Shown piece after piece: positions 50,786 through 62,809 of a DNA stretch of 64,000 bases. How positions within the stretch are numbered: the stretch's first letter is position 1; each line of letters begins with the position of its first letter. Origin of the DNA: Harmothoe impar. Lineage: Eukaryota; Annelida; Polychaeta; Phyllodocida; Polynoidae. Below the pieces are notes generated by a model. The model was not told the DNA's origin. It was given only the letters and a program-made list of their open reading frames with translations, and searched no databases. Both the position numbers and the translations under genes were made by a program. The stretch spans positions 39,674,904 through 39,738,903 of the forward strand of contig OX381709.1 in the NCBI GenBank assembly GCA_947462335.1, read 5' to 3'.

Positions 50786-51698
50786 TTCATCAAGGGTGGC
50801 TGCGAGTTCAACTTTGAGCTCCTTTTGAGATTTTCACTATGGCCTGTGCGAGAAGATTAAAGCGTGTGGCACTTACAGTCTTATCTGTAAATGGCATATA
50901 TAGGTCACACCTATGGCCTATTTAATACATTTTATGATCCTTTATTTGCATGCTGGTATTTGGTCTGTGTCTGGGACTGTTGATATGGACACGTGGTTGT
51001 CGCTCACCAGCAAAAATAAAAGATAAAACAAAAGCACAACTACCAAGTGTATAGGCCTTTATCAGTTTGACGTGTACATGATTGTATCGATCCATTTTAG
51101 TAAGTCCGTACAAGCATAGGATAAGGTTAGTGAATATTACCTACATTTGGGATAGTTTCAATAACGAAAGAAGACCTTCCCATGACTGATAATGACGTAA
51201 AATTTAATACCACTTATAAATACGCATGCCCTCTTCTGTTATGCATTATACATGTGTACATGTATACGAAGTATCAACTACTTCATAGATAGTATAGCTA
51301 GAACTCTTCTCCCACAGTAACATTCCGTCGGTCTTCACCTTAAAAACATGTTGCTTACAATGATTATGATAATACCCTTTCACTCTATGTTCATTAGAAT
51401 GTATCCGGGGGCCACTTGAATATTATGTGACACAAAGATTAGCACTATTTAACTCCCAAGTCCCTCGTTACACGTCTGAAGCGTCTCTCCCTCTTTGACC
51501 TCATTTTTTCAACTTAGGCCTATATCAGACTTCTGAAAACACAACGTAGATCACGACCCCCTCCTTGTGTGTTACGTAATATGTTAACGGCCTGATAATA
51601 CTATTTAAAAATACTAGGAACATTAACTTTGACCAGCCACCGGAATCTCAGTATCTATACCATAAAGCCTGATTTGTTTGAATTTCTGACATCTATAG

Positions 51699-53072
51699 GG
51701 CATGGAGAAGAACATGTATCCACATCTGTCACCGGAGAGGTTACAAGACTTAGTAACAGTTGGAGCTACAGTAGAGCAGGTAGAAAGAGCAGACAATGAT
51801 GCCAAAATGGAGATAGATGAAAGACTACGTACCTACACGTTGGCTGGTGAAAGTAAAATGGATGAGAACGATAGAAGCCTACGGATTAGACTGGCTGTTA
51901 TTGGTATAAGTGGGTCAGGGAAAAGCGCCACTGCGAACACTTTATTACTAGATAAAATCGTTCGTGAAAGTTCAAGTGCCAAAAGTGAAACAGCTAAGTT
52001 TGAGGCAGTCCAATCACGGTCCGGTCCATTACTAGCTGTCATAGACACTCCAGGGTCATTCAATCTCCCAAACTCCAAGGTACCAAATTCAAATAGATAT
52101 GCAATTGATATTTACATTATACACTAATTTAGCTATCAAACTGTGCTTGCTAAAGGATTATATAAAACTGAATAATGATTAAAATAATAGGACCAGCACT
52201 ATGAACTGAGACCAGGAGGGACCTGTCCATTAAATCTGAATTAGTTGTTATCCTCGTTATCCTTGCACAAATGTAAACAAGTGTCAGAATTTATACATTA
52301 TTTTATCTCTATCATAAACTAGGAACATCACGTTGACCTGTACATCCTGGCCATCAACCTTGCTTGTCCTCGATTTGGAAAACAGGAGTTCAGTGTGATA
52401 CAGAAATTGAAGGTAACACCAATCAGACTGCGCCATATCATTACCATTATATTAAAGGATATGTTTCCTGTTTTCCTTTGGCAGAAGAGCTACAAAAATA
52501 ATATATTCTCTTATAGCTTCAAAAATAATATATATTCTCTCACAGCCATAATCTAGGAAATACCATAATTTTTCAATCATTCAAATTGTTGCGATTAACC
52601 TAATTGTTTTTGAACTTCAGGTCATGTTTCTGTCATTAAAATGTCATTACTATCCCATTGCTTCTTGGACTAGGATTACAACAACATCATCAAATCAAAG
52701 CGCTGCATTGTCCTGCTGACCCATGCCAGTGATGCCCTGCAGGGTAAGAGCCTGTATGAGTATGTACAGGAGATTAGAGGTGACCCTCTGTATGACCTCA
52801 TCATGAAGGACATGGAGGGATGGAGAGTGATGGCCATCAACAACAACTGTGACACCAAGTACGAGGCAGACAAGCAGCATGATATGATTGTCAATTTACT
52901 AAGGAATACATACAAAGAAGCGCACTTCAACAAAGATTGCTGCAATATTGATTGCTCTGCATCCACTGTCCCTGGATGCGATAAACTGACAAAGCGATCT
53001 AGTACTATGGTTGTGGTATTGCCGCTGGTTGCAGCCAGTGCCATATTGATATGGTACTACACTTCCGGATAA
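51699..53072 (+). CDS. AIG1/GIMAP-like GTPase unit J (inverted in the array)
   Basis: Exons are 51699-52079 (acceptor CTATAG; first ATG at 51702), 52323-52412 and 52674-53072. They give 288 residues from the ATG at 51702. I did not find a leader exon upstream, so the true start may lie further 5'. Walker A is GISGSGKS at 68-75, followed by ATANTLL. G3 is DTPGSF, the only unit with Phe, closest to the canonical GIMAP form. Exon 3 reads INLACPRF. Exon 4 has LLTHASD, EIRGDPLYD and AINNN, then a Cys-rich stretch (CCNIDCSASTVPGC) and a C-terminal membrane segment (STMVVVLPLVAASAILIWYY) with a 3-residue end. Its last-exon core is nearly identical to the minus-strand units despite its opposite orientation. 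Confidence 0.87.
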
Positions 53073-53774
53073 ATGCATCAAACTTGAAATGGTTTTGACT
53101 TATTGAGGTGGCTAGATTGATTGGTATCGTTATGCTATATGAAATGATAGTTGTGTATGTCTAGTGAAGAAAATCAGCTCATGGCTGAATGTTGTAATCA
53201 AATTCGTTAAATGTGCACCTGGTGAATTACCGTAGTAAAACTCATCATGTGGACATAAGGACATAAGGCTTTCATAAGGAAATAAAGTTTATATGGCTTG
53301 GTATTGACAAAGTATTTATTCTTATTATGTTCAATATGAATAATGTCAATAATACATTTATTATCACTAGATATGACCTAACCCCCATGCAGAGTCATTA
53401 GGTCTATACTTTAAAATTGTTCAACATGGCGCAATAACGATGGTTGTAAGTGATCCAATTCTCCTCTTGGATTGGGCTGTGTACAACTATATACAAGCAG
53501 CAAGTCAGCTTAACCATAACAGGAATTTCTATAAAAAGAACACACTTTGTATTCTCATACAAGTATAACAATACACGGTTATCATGAAGGAAGCCTGGCT
53601 GAATAACATTAGGGATGGAATACATCTACATGTACTACACATTTATTGAATGCATTTACTTGCTAGATGAAATTCGACCATCCTAGCTCACCATATATAA
53701 CCACGTCTCCTGAACATAGCATGATAGTTTCAACCATTTCACGGTAAACCTGGCTGTATGTTGTACACATGCTC

Positions 53775-55761
53775 TCAATTATGGAAGGAAAATGCTATAA
53801 CTAATAGCAGAATAATAACTATGGAGATAATCGTTCCGATGACAAACCTGTCCCCTGAGCTATTTGAAGTATGTTGTACTGGACTGCGACGACCAGCGTT
53901 ATACACTCTCATCTGCCTTGGAGACTTCAGTGCCTGTGTTTCCCTCAAGAGGAGGCAGTTGATATTCTCCCTCTGTGTGTCCTTCTCATACTGCGTTAAG
54001 GGGTGGTTGTTGATGGCCAGGACTCGGTCAGCGCCAATAACTGGGTATACCAACTCATATAAAGGGTCTCCCTTTATTTCATCCAGATACTGAGACAGTG
54101 TTCTTCCATTTAGGCCACTTCTGGCGTGGGTGAAAAGAAGTATTGCAGATTTGCCCTTTAAAAGAAAAGTGTTATTTTCATATAGTACAATAGTGTAATA
54201 TGGATTGCCATGAAAACTTATCTAAATCAAAACACTATTGATTTCCATAAATGGTAGGGGAAAGATTAAATTGTATTGGATTAGCCCACGTAATAAGTGT
54301 ATACTTATTTATCGTAGTCGGTGGAAAATGTGTGGTACAGTCGGACAGCATTGGACAGATTATATAGTTATACAACGTTCTAATCTGTAGATTATATATA
54401 ACTTTCTAATCTGTGGACCGACCTTCAGCTTCCTACACTTCTTCAAGTCATCTTTACCAAACCGTGGACTTGCCAGGTTTACCACAAAAACGTAGACGTC
54501 TGGTTTCTGTCCCTAGAAAATATATCAGAGTATGGATGTAATTCAAAAGAGGTTTCATGTATATTCAAAATAAGCTAATATAAACCCGATTTGGATATTA
54601 AATTTTGTTACCACATCTATGTAATATTCAAATGAACTCATTCAACCTTTGACATTTCCCATACATGCTTATACTTTTTTTTAATTTGAAGGGATAAAAA
54701 ATAGATAGCCTTATTAGCCCACCTTTGATGGCGTCCAAGAGCCAGGTGTATCTTTGACAGTCATGCTAACCCTGTCACCTTCGTATAGTGCCACTTGCTC
54801 CGTCAAGGTCTCTGCTGTGGCCCCTGCACCCAACATAAACCTCTCATACCCCATGATGGTGTTGGCTGTGGCACTCTTCCCTGCCCCTGTCTGTCCACAG
54901 ACTGCCAGGGTCAGGTGCTCTCTACCCTCCATGTCTATAAACAGGGCATCATCTGTTTTAGACAGTTTGTAGCTGGCTAGCTCTTCATCTGTGGTCTGTT
55001 TACAGGTGGTGTTGGATCTCTGTATCTGCTGAGGTGATGCTCCAATCTCCATCAGGGTCTGAAGGTTGTCTTCAGGGATGCAGGGATACCGCTCCATGTA
55101 GGAAGTCTAAAAATGGGAATTGATGTTGAACATATCATCTGATGTACCACAACAGATTCCAATTAGCTTAGTACATCATATGCAATACCAACACCCAAAT
55201 ATCATGATTTTATATTTGATAAAGGCTCACCAAGGCCGAGACTGTCGATCAACACCTCATCTGATACATGCTCATATCAACACATCATCATCTACTTGTA
55301 CATATTCTTGTTGTAATAGATTTTAACCACAACCAAACTGATGGACTGTGTCGGGTTTTGTGTGACATACAATTTTAGTACTATATTTGATAGGAGAAGC
55401 AGAGGGTTTGGCGTACAGAATGTTGCTGATGGAAAACCTCTATAGTGGGATGACATGACATAGGGGGAGGGCAGTAATTGGAAAATAATGGACGCGGGAT
55501 GGAGGGAGGGGACATGGTCTTTAGGAATTATGATATTTTTCAAGTATATTTAAGCTATTCAATATAATCAGATAATAGTTATATTTTTCACACACACCCC
55601 TCCTGCTTACCCCCCCCCCCCATCTCTCTCTTGTCTGGGACTACAACAAGTAGGGCAGTGACATCTAGAGTTCAGTTTGATGTACTTGTATGTTATCATA
55701 TTGAAATAGTGTCATTATAATAAGGTGCCCTTACCAACGTGTCCTCTTGCTCAATCGCCAT
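53775..55761 (-). CDS. AIG1/GIMAP-like GTPase unit K, most divergent
   Basis: Four exons give 293 residues: 55761-55735 (MAIEQEDTL), 55106-54723, 54512-54423 and 54155-53775, with phase-0 introns. Walker A is GQTGAGKS at 80-87, followed by ATANTIM. G3 is DTPGSW. Exon 3 reads VNLASPRF. The last exon opens GKSAILLFTHARSG: the G4-like motif keeps THA but has no Asp where others have THASD, so guanine recognition may be altered. AINN and EIKGDPLYE are kept. The C-terminal membrane segment (FVIGTIISIVIILLLVIAF) is followed by SFHN, a tail anchor. At the nucleotide level it does not share the homogenised last-exon core, so it is an older member at the array edge. Confidence 0.88.
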
Positions 55762-56631
55762 GTTGGAGTGGAGGTGATGTTGTCGTTATTTCTGTTAATA
55801 CTGTTGCTATTCTTGTTCTTGGTGTCGCGATCTTAGTGTCGTGGTCCCAGGTAAATCGATTGGATTTAGTTGAAGGATAAACTGTAAGATACCTTATCAG
55901 CTGTACCTGTTTGTAATGCGATGACACTCACGCCCTGGACTTAACCTATATAATGGAGCATGTATGTCTCACAGGTTATCACAGGCCTGCTGTGGATATT
56001 AGTATTTTAGATCAATCAACAAACTGCATGCAATAGAGCTAACATGATTTGCTTCTCTGACCAATGATAAGCTAATCAATAAAAATGTAATCAAGCACCT
56101 TTCAGAAACTATAGTCACCAGTCCCTGTGGAGAATTTAATACAATTTCTTAGGATTACTTTAGGAAATTGTAATCAATCACTAAAATGTTGAAAGGTATA
56201 TTTTCTTCAATAGGAGTTCTGTTTCCATGTTCATGAACACTAAAGATGGGATAGGGTAAGAACTGATTGACGAGGCCATATGCTTGTTAATGAGTTTACA
56301 GATTGGACAACAACGGTCTAGAACTCCCGATAACAGCTCCCTCTGGTGTTTTCTTTAGAGATCAGATCATTACAAATAAACAGTTATCATTGCATGCTGT
56401 CCCAGGTGCAGCTCTGCTCCTTATAATGTAGGATAGATGTAAAGGGATAGACTAGCATACCTGATCAGGATGGTCGGCAAATCAAATCTTATGTTAAAAT
56501 GTATAGGTCAGCACACTGTTGGTTCAATTTCAGATACACATCATATATTATGTATATACTATTTAATCAGACGGGTCACTTAATTACAATCTGTCACGTC
56601 CAAGAGGCCTTGCATGACTGTCACCCACACA

Positions 56632-57345
56632 TTTCCATTAAAATGGTTCTTTAGACAGTCCCACTAAAGTGGTTCTTAAGACAGTTCCAATAAAGTAAGT
56701 GGTCCTTTGGACAATTCCACTAAAGTGCTTCTTTAGACAGTTCCACTAAAATGATTCTTTAGACAGTTTCACTAAAATGATTCTTTAGACGTTAAAGTGA
56801 TTCTTTAGGTAGCTCTACTATAGTGACTCTTTAGACAGTTCCACTAAAGTGATTCTTTAGATAGTTACACTAATGAGGTTCTTTACACAGTTCCAATGGA
56901 GTAAGTGGTTCTTTAGACAGTTCCACGAAAGTGATTCTTTAAATAGTTCCAATAAAGTGGTTTTTAGACAGTTCCACTAGAGTGATTTTTTAGACAGTTC
57001 CACTAAAATGGTTCTTTAGACAATTCCACTAAAATGCTTCGTTAGACACTAAAGTGATTCTTTAGGTAGCTCTACTATAGTGACTCTTTAGACAGTTCCA
57101 CTAAAGTGATTCTTTAGATAGTTACACTAATGAGGTTCTTTAGACAGTTCCAATGGAGTAAGTGGTTCTTTAGACAGTTTCACTAAAGTGATTCTTTAAA
57201 ATTGATGGTTAACTTTAACTGGTTCTTCAGACAGTTCCAATGAATTAAGTGCTACTTTAGACGATTCCACTGAAATGATTCTTTAGACAGTTCCACTAAA
57301 ATGGTTCTTTAGGCACATGTATCCACTAAAGTGGTTCTTTAGACA
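56632..57345. repeat. Tandem repeat of 26-30 bp units
   Basis: The unit is close to CCACTAAAGTGATTCTTTAG plus ACAGTT, about 26 bp, with some 30-bp variants that add AGTA. Higher order is visible: about 130 bp at 56786-56918 recurs at about 57045-57177. No coding frame runs through it. Confidence 0.9.
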
Positions 57346-57570
57346 GTTCCAAAGTTCCAAAGTTCCCCGAGGAGTAAACATCGATCATTTACATACGAGG
57401 AACAAAGTGCCCCCTTGGAGGGAGCTAGAAGTGAGCAATTAATCACCTACCTGCACAAGTACTCCAAACAGGACGAGAATGTGGTGATACCGGCAAGAAA
57501 GCTGCGAGGACACGAGAAAGTGAAACTAAAGACGATGAGGTCAAAGAGCAACGTGTATGAAGTCCCCTGA
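57343..57570 (+). CDS. Unidentified open frame, possible terminal exon or relic
   Basis: An open frame of about 75 codons ends with TGA at 57568. The first part overlaps the tandem repeat. From about 57388 on it has clearly higher GC than its surroundings and coding-like composition: EEQSAPLEGARSEQLITYL, then HKYSKQDENVVIPARKLRG and KVKLKTMRSKSNVYEVP. TTTAGACAG at about 57338-57346 could be a splice acceptor. No upstream exon, start codon or known domain is seen. It may be the last exon of an unseen gene or a duplicated fragment. Confidence 0.3.
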   Translation, partial: TVPKFQSSPRSKHRSFTYEEQSAPLEGARSEQLITYLHKYSKQDENVVIPARKLRGHEKVKLKTMRSKSNVYEVP

Positions 57571-57979
57571 TGCGGGGGCTTGAACCCTGGAATAGACTGT
57601 CCGCTGACACACAGAGAAAAGTATAAAGCAAGCTGTTTCTGAAGGCTCTAAAAAAGGACTAGCTACTGACTATAGAGCTAGCTACTGACCATTGCAGCCA
57701 TTTGCTAAAACATAATTGTGATTATGAATGCATAAACTAGATTATGAATACATTTAACACATTAAGCTGAGATCTTGAATTTGTGACTCTGAATTCTTTT
57801 CTTCTTCGACCCTTCTATTTTTGAAGGCGACTTGGCTCTTGATTGAAAAACTCACTGCAATTGTTCACCGAGATTCTTTAGCCAATAAAATATATAAATA
57901 AAATACGAGAAAGTGATTAAACCAAAAATCTAAAATCTCTATGTAGATCAATCCTATATCAAATGTGCTATATAGATAA

Positions 57980-58249
57980 AGGCTCATGGCCAGAGGATAT
58001 TTTGGTATCGTTCCCTCCGAGGTGGGGCTGGGGCCGTATCCCAAAAAGCTGCAGGGTATGGGCCTTTGCCTTTATTTCATGGTTTTTACTCTTCAAAATA
58101 TGTTTACTTGCATATAAATGGCCATAGTAATATGAACAAAGGATGACGTCACAGGCCATGTGATATGGGAACACCGTATCCCATGGGGGGCATGGGATAC
58201 AGGACTCCTAGTACTTAAGTATAGTGGTCACTGTATCCACCATGAAATA
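57980..58249. repeat. Second copy of the 9331-9663 repeat, missing the right hairpin arm
   Basis: It matches the intronic copy from ATGGCCAGAGGATATTTTGG to the end CCATGAAATAA. The right arm of the hairpin is deleted, so it joins directly from AAGCTGCAGG to GTATGGGCCTTTGCC. Confidence 0.75.
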
Positions 58250-58837
58250 ACTTAACATTCAGTTTTATTATCTTGGAAGTCATGCAGGGATACTCATATG
58301 ACATGACTATCAAATTCTGAAGGCGGCAATTATAAAAACCCATTTATCAGGTATTAAAGGTTCTCTGTATGTCTAATGCTGATATTGGTTTTGGTATAAT
58401 CATTCGCATCTAGTGAGATATAACCACTCAAGGGTGCACTGAGATTGATTATTACTCTGTAATCTTACTATGTCTTCAGAGGAATATTTCTAGTGGTTCT
58501 TTATCATGTATCTGATGATAATCAACAATAGTCCTACTGAATCAAAAGTCCATACTTTACCTCAAGTATGCTACATTGACACTAAATACGGGGCATGGAG
58601 ATAAGGATGTGGTACATACAGCTAGACGAGGGCAAAATAAGCTGCATAAGTGACTATCGAATAGCACCAAGTAAACGTATTGACTGATAACATGAGCTAC
58701 AGCATGAATATATGAATATAAATGAGCCCTCAATGGTTGATTAATAGGATTATTTGTCTCCTTAGATGAGTATTATTACTGTGAATATATAGTATAATCA
58801 CATGAAAGAAAAGCTATTTTATACATAGCATATCTGG

Positions 58838-59046
<209 letters not shown>

Positions 59047-59418
59047 ATATCGAATACATCCTATGAATTCTAAGTGATAAGACATCTAGTTTTAGTACAT
59101 TTCGATACCCTACATCCAAACATCTGTGCCAGTGCAGACAACATAATCCATAGACACAGTTTACTTACATTATTTATTATTCAACACATTGTGCATAAAT
59201 GCGGTATGCGAACCCTTCGGCAGTGTTTCAATCAGGAGGTCGGGTCGGCACGATGGGTGACGGCAATCCTGGCGAATTACTCGCCAGGGTTGCATTCAAG
59301 CATCATGATGGCTAAGGGCATTAGGGTGTTTTGTGGCCCTTAAAGGGTTAACGCATTTACACACACTCCACGCATCTTCTGGGAGCCATTACAATGCCTA
59401 ACATTGAATGGATGCTAC

Positions 59419-59765
59419 TTAGGCCACTCAAAAAAGGTTGTTCCTCATGACCGGGCAAAGAGAAATATGACGAGGACGTTTTTCATGATTTTGTTGCTTA
59501 CTGGGGAAATCAAAACCTCTGCCGAACGATTTCCACATTTTGTTGATCGAAAAGAATCGGTATTATACAGGTTATTCCTAGCTCACTGCATCACTGACAG
59601 TACATGAGTAAGCTTAATTTGATACCAAATGTGGCAACATTTATCCACTTTAACACAAATTTTTCATTCAAAATAGTTTATCTAAAAAGAAGTCTTTTCC
59701 GAAATTACAATTTTCATGACGCACGCGGTGATGAGAAACAATGTTGTTGTTTCGAGTGACTTTAA
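59419..59765. mobile_element. TIR element, family 3, copy 2
   Basis: It begins TTAGGCCACTCAAAAAAGGT and ends GTTTCGAGTGACTTTAA. It shares internal blocks with 38371-38671. No transposase frame is seen. Confidence 0.65.
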
Positions 59766-61089
59766 TACACACATGACGTTATAGAGCTGTATGTTAACCT
59801 CATATACCATTCGGGACAATGACTTTACTGTTGCTCCAAATCTCTTTAGATAACACTTTTATTGCTGTCACATGGTTAGGTAGATGCATTCTCACACCGA
59901 GTCCCCGAATTCCGTCACAATTATAGGATTAGGACCCTGAAGTCTCAGGCCGGCCGCTGTAAACGATGGCCCGGTGTGCTGATACCCTGTTGTGACCATT
60001 AGTGGACTCCCAATGTGAGTTTGAATGATTTACGTTTATTTTGTGTAACTTTAATTATTAGCAATGAATAGTGCTTTATCTTTGTCTTGGTCGAACAGAT
60101 CCTAACATATCCCATATTGACAGGAAATGTTTACTGTGACGTCTATAATGCATATAATTATGTCCACATGGCTAGCATCCCTCGAACAGTAGGAGCTTAT
60201 ACTCCATACATGTCAGTGTTATCAGATTAGCGACCAATCTGGGTTGGTGTAGGCCTATAGGTGTGGGTTTCTGTATGGCCGAGTAGTCCTTTCCTCTATA
60301 GATCAGGGCCATCATGCCCTTTGACTTCTCTGAGAGGATGCACACTGACCTAGTGTCGGTAGTTGGCGCGTTATTCAGTGTATTTATCTGATAGATAATG
60401 TATAGCCTTCTAACCTGTATCACGATTACCATGAGAAGACTAGGGATCACTCCAGGGCAGAGTCTATGTTAAGGACATAGACACTGTATACTATATACTC
60501 ATTCACCATACCAAGTCAAGCTCTCTCACTGGAGACATGTAGGATATCACCTGAAGTATGTATTTACCAGAGATCTCAATGCATTCATTCATCAATATCG
60601 TATGTGACGTATATTCCTCCTCCACACGCACTTACAGGAGAGAAGAGTTTACATGACAGAATGGAGTATCACGTTGTAAGTACAAGCACACGTTTGTTGG
60701 TTAAGGTCTCTATGAGGCTCATTATTCATTTAAAGATTGGACAGATGTTAAGATTGGACAGATTTTCTTGTTGACGCTCCCACGTGAGTCTGTCTACTAG
60801 TGCCTCTATGAGGTAGGTGGTTGTATCGTTGCATAAACTATGCATGTCAGTTATGATATAACCATCACTGTATGAATACTGGGCCTGGAATGTATAGTTA
60901 GCTGATCAATGATGGCCGACGGTGAGTAAGCAATGCTAACAGATTCGGTCTATTTGTGGTGTAAAATACTTGATATTCTTACATGATAGCTCGTAGAATC
61001 TTAGTGTGGGTATATGTGGTCATGTAGGTGACTGCTAGCGTCATTAAATCAATGCAATAATAGAGAAATCAGCCTGAAATAAAGATTGA

Positions 61090-61710
61090 AGACTAGGCTA
61101 ACTATATTGATGTGACTAGGCTGATGCAGTCTGTTGTGAGAAGAAATGACTAGGCTAACTAAGTAAAAAGGACTAGGCTAACTAATCCTTATAAACATTT
61201 TGTTCCTTTACAGTCACAAGGGACCTGCGGTTTGGGTTTTGCAGCGGCTCACTGTGGCATATTATTGAGCATATGATAAGAAATTATGCATAAACAGCCA
61301 TTGGCAATCCATGTAAATGGTATATTATAGGCTTCTTTTTATACAACATTGTATTTTGAGTTAGCCTAGTCCTTTATAGTTAGCCTAGTACATGCAACAT
61401 GTTCCTTGTTATGGGTTAATTCCCTCTCAATTATGCAGCTGGCTCTTCTTCTGTTATGCTTTACATGCCCTAGGTTAAATATCTTCATACCAATATCACT
61501 AATGCACATCCCATAAGGGTCCTAAACAGGCACTGAGTGGTCATTTTATATCATCATAGGTTCATCTATCCCCTTTACCAGTAACCTAGTTAGCCTAGTC
61601 ATGTATTTGTAGTTATCCTAATCCACCAAAGGTAAATGGAAAATATCAATTGTAAAGTTATCCTAGTCCTTGTTATGGAGGCCAATGTAGTTAGCCTAGT
61701 CATCCATATC
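61090..61710. repeat. Clusters of GACTAGGCTAACT motif in opposite orientations
   Basis: GACTAGGCTAACT appears three times on the plus strand at 61090-61185 and several times inverted (AGTTAGCCTAGTC or close) at about 61360-61390, 61585-61625 and 61660-61705. This resembles subterminal motifs of a larger mobile element. Confidence 0.55.
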
Positions 61711-61786
61711 ATAACATCATTATTTCCTGCTCTTACAGACCACTATACCCAAAACCATTAGTGCACTATATAATACATGACCATAG

Positions 61787-62809
61787 CCCAGTGGGCACAG
61801 AACATTGAATCAACATTGATAAGGGGCCGTCCATAAATGACGTCACACTAATTTGAGGCATTTTCAAGACCCACCCACCCCCCTGTCACACTTTGTCACA
61901 CAACAGCCAACACCCCCTAGAAAATTATGTCACAAATGTGCAGACACCCCCCCCCCAGCTTAAGTTATGTATTGTATCAGAGTTGTTCATACATGAATTA
62001 TGATTAAGCCATGCAAAATCAAGACTGTTGAATATGAATCTGAACCCACATATATGCACAAAAAGGTTATAACAGTTAAATTGTTATTTAAATGGGGTGA
62101 AGTATATGAGTCAAAGTCCCTCAAAATGGGTAGTGATAGATTTTATCATACTAGCTCAAGTCCTAATTCAAACCCTTTCAAATTCAGTCAGCGTCAAGCC
62201 GACGAGGGACCGGCGATCCTCAGCCAGTGGCCACTATTTGAGCAGTTTACAAGAGGATAAAGTTTATCCACTCTCAATCTGGAAGATGCTAGACTGAATT
62301 ACAATTGCAATCATCTAAAATGATGCATGTTCGCATGAGTATTCATAGCACCCAGGCATTTTATCATTCTTATCACCCTCAATCCAAGGATTCCTAAAAC
62401 TTATCATGGGGGCAAGATCGTACCTGATAATTCCCTGCTATGGGGAACTGGTCGGTTTTGACCCTGTTGAATACATTGCATCCTGGGGAATTTCTGACTT
62501 TCAAGAGTATGTGCAGCCAATCTAGAATAAACAAACTGATCTATTGTTTTTCTTTTACCTGGGTTGTGTGAATTCTTTTTTGTTAAAAAAAGTAGTCTGA
62601 AGGTTTTATTTGTATTTTTCAAAATGTGACGTCACACTGGAACTGACACCCACCCACCCCCCTGTCACACTTTGTCACATTCGGACCAACACCCACCCAG
62701 CCCCTCCAGTGTGACATCATTTATCGATGGCCCCTAAACGGTTGTCAATGTTGATTCAATGGTGAATTAATGTTGATTCAACATTGGACTGAATTCTGTG
62801 CCCACTGGG
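61787..62809. mobile_element. 108-bp palindromic MITE, family 1, copy 3, split by an insertion
   Basis: The ends CCCAGTGGGCACAGA and TGTGCCCACTGGG match the other copies. Removing the inner 912-bp insert and one TAA leaves exactly 108 bp, the length of the intact copies. Confidence 0.85.
61823..62734. mobile_element. 912-bp non-autonomous DNA transposon with TAA target duplication
   Basis: It begins GGGGCCGTCCATAAATGACG and ends CATCATTTATCGATGGCCCC, near-perfect inverted repeats of about 24 bp. It is flanked on both sides by TAA. A CCCACCCACCCCCCTGTCAC block occurs in the same orientation near both ends. No long frame is present. A 3-bp TAA duplication fits PIF/Harbinger-type elements, but other superfamilies are possible. 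Confidence 0.8.

Noticed and set aside
53758..54093. Plus-strand frame over the end of unit K
   Set aside because: It is antisense to a well-supported exon with a membrane segment and AINN motif.
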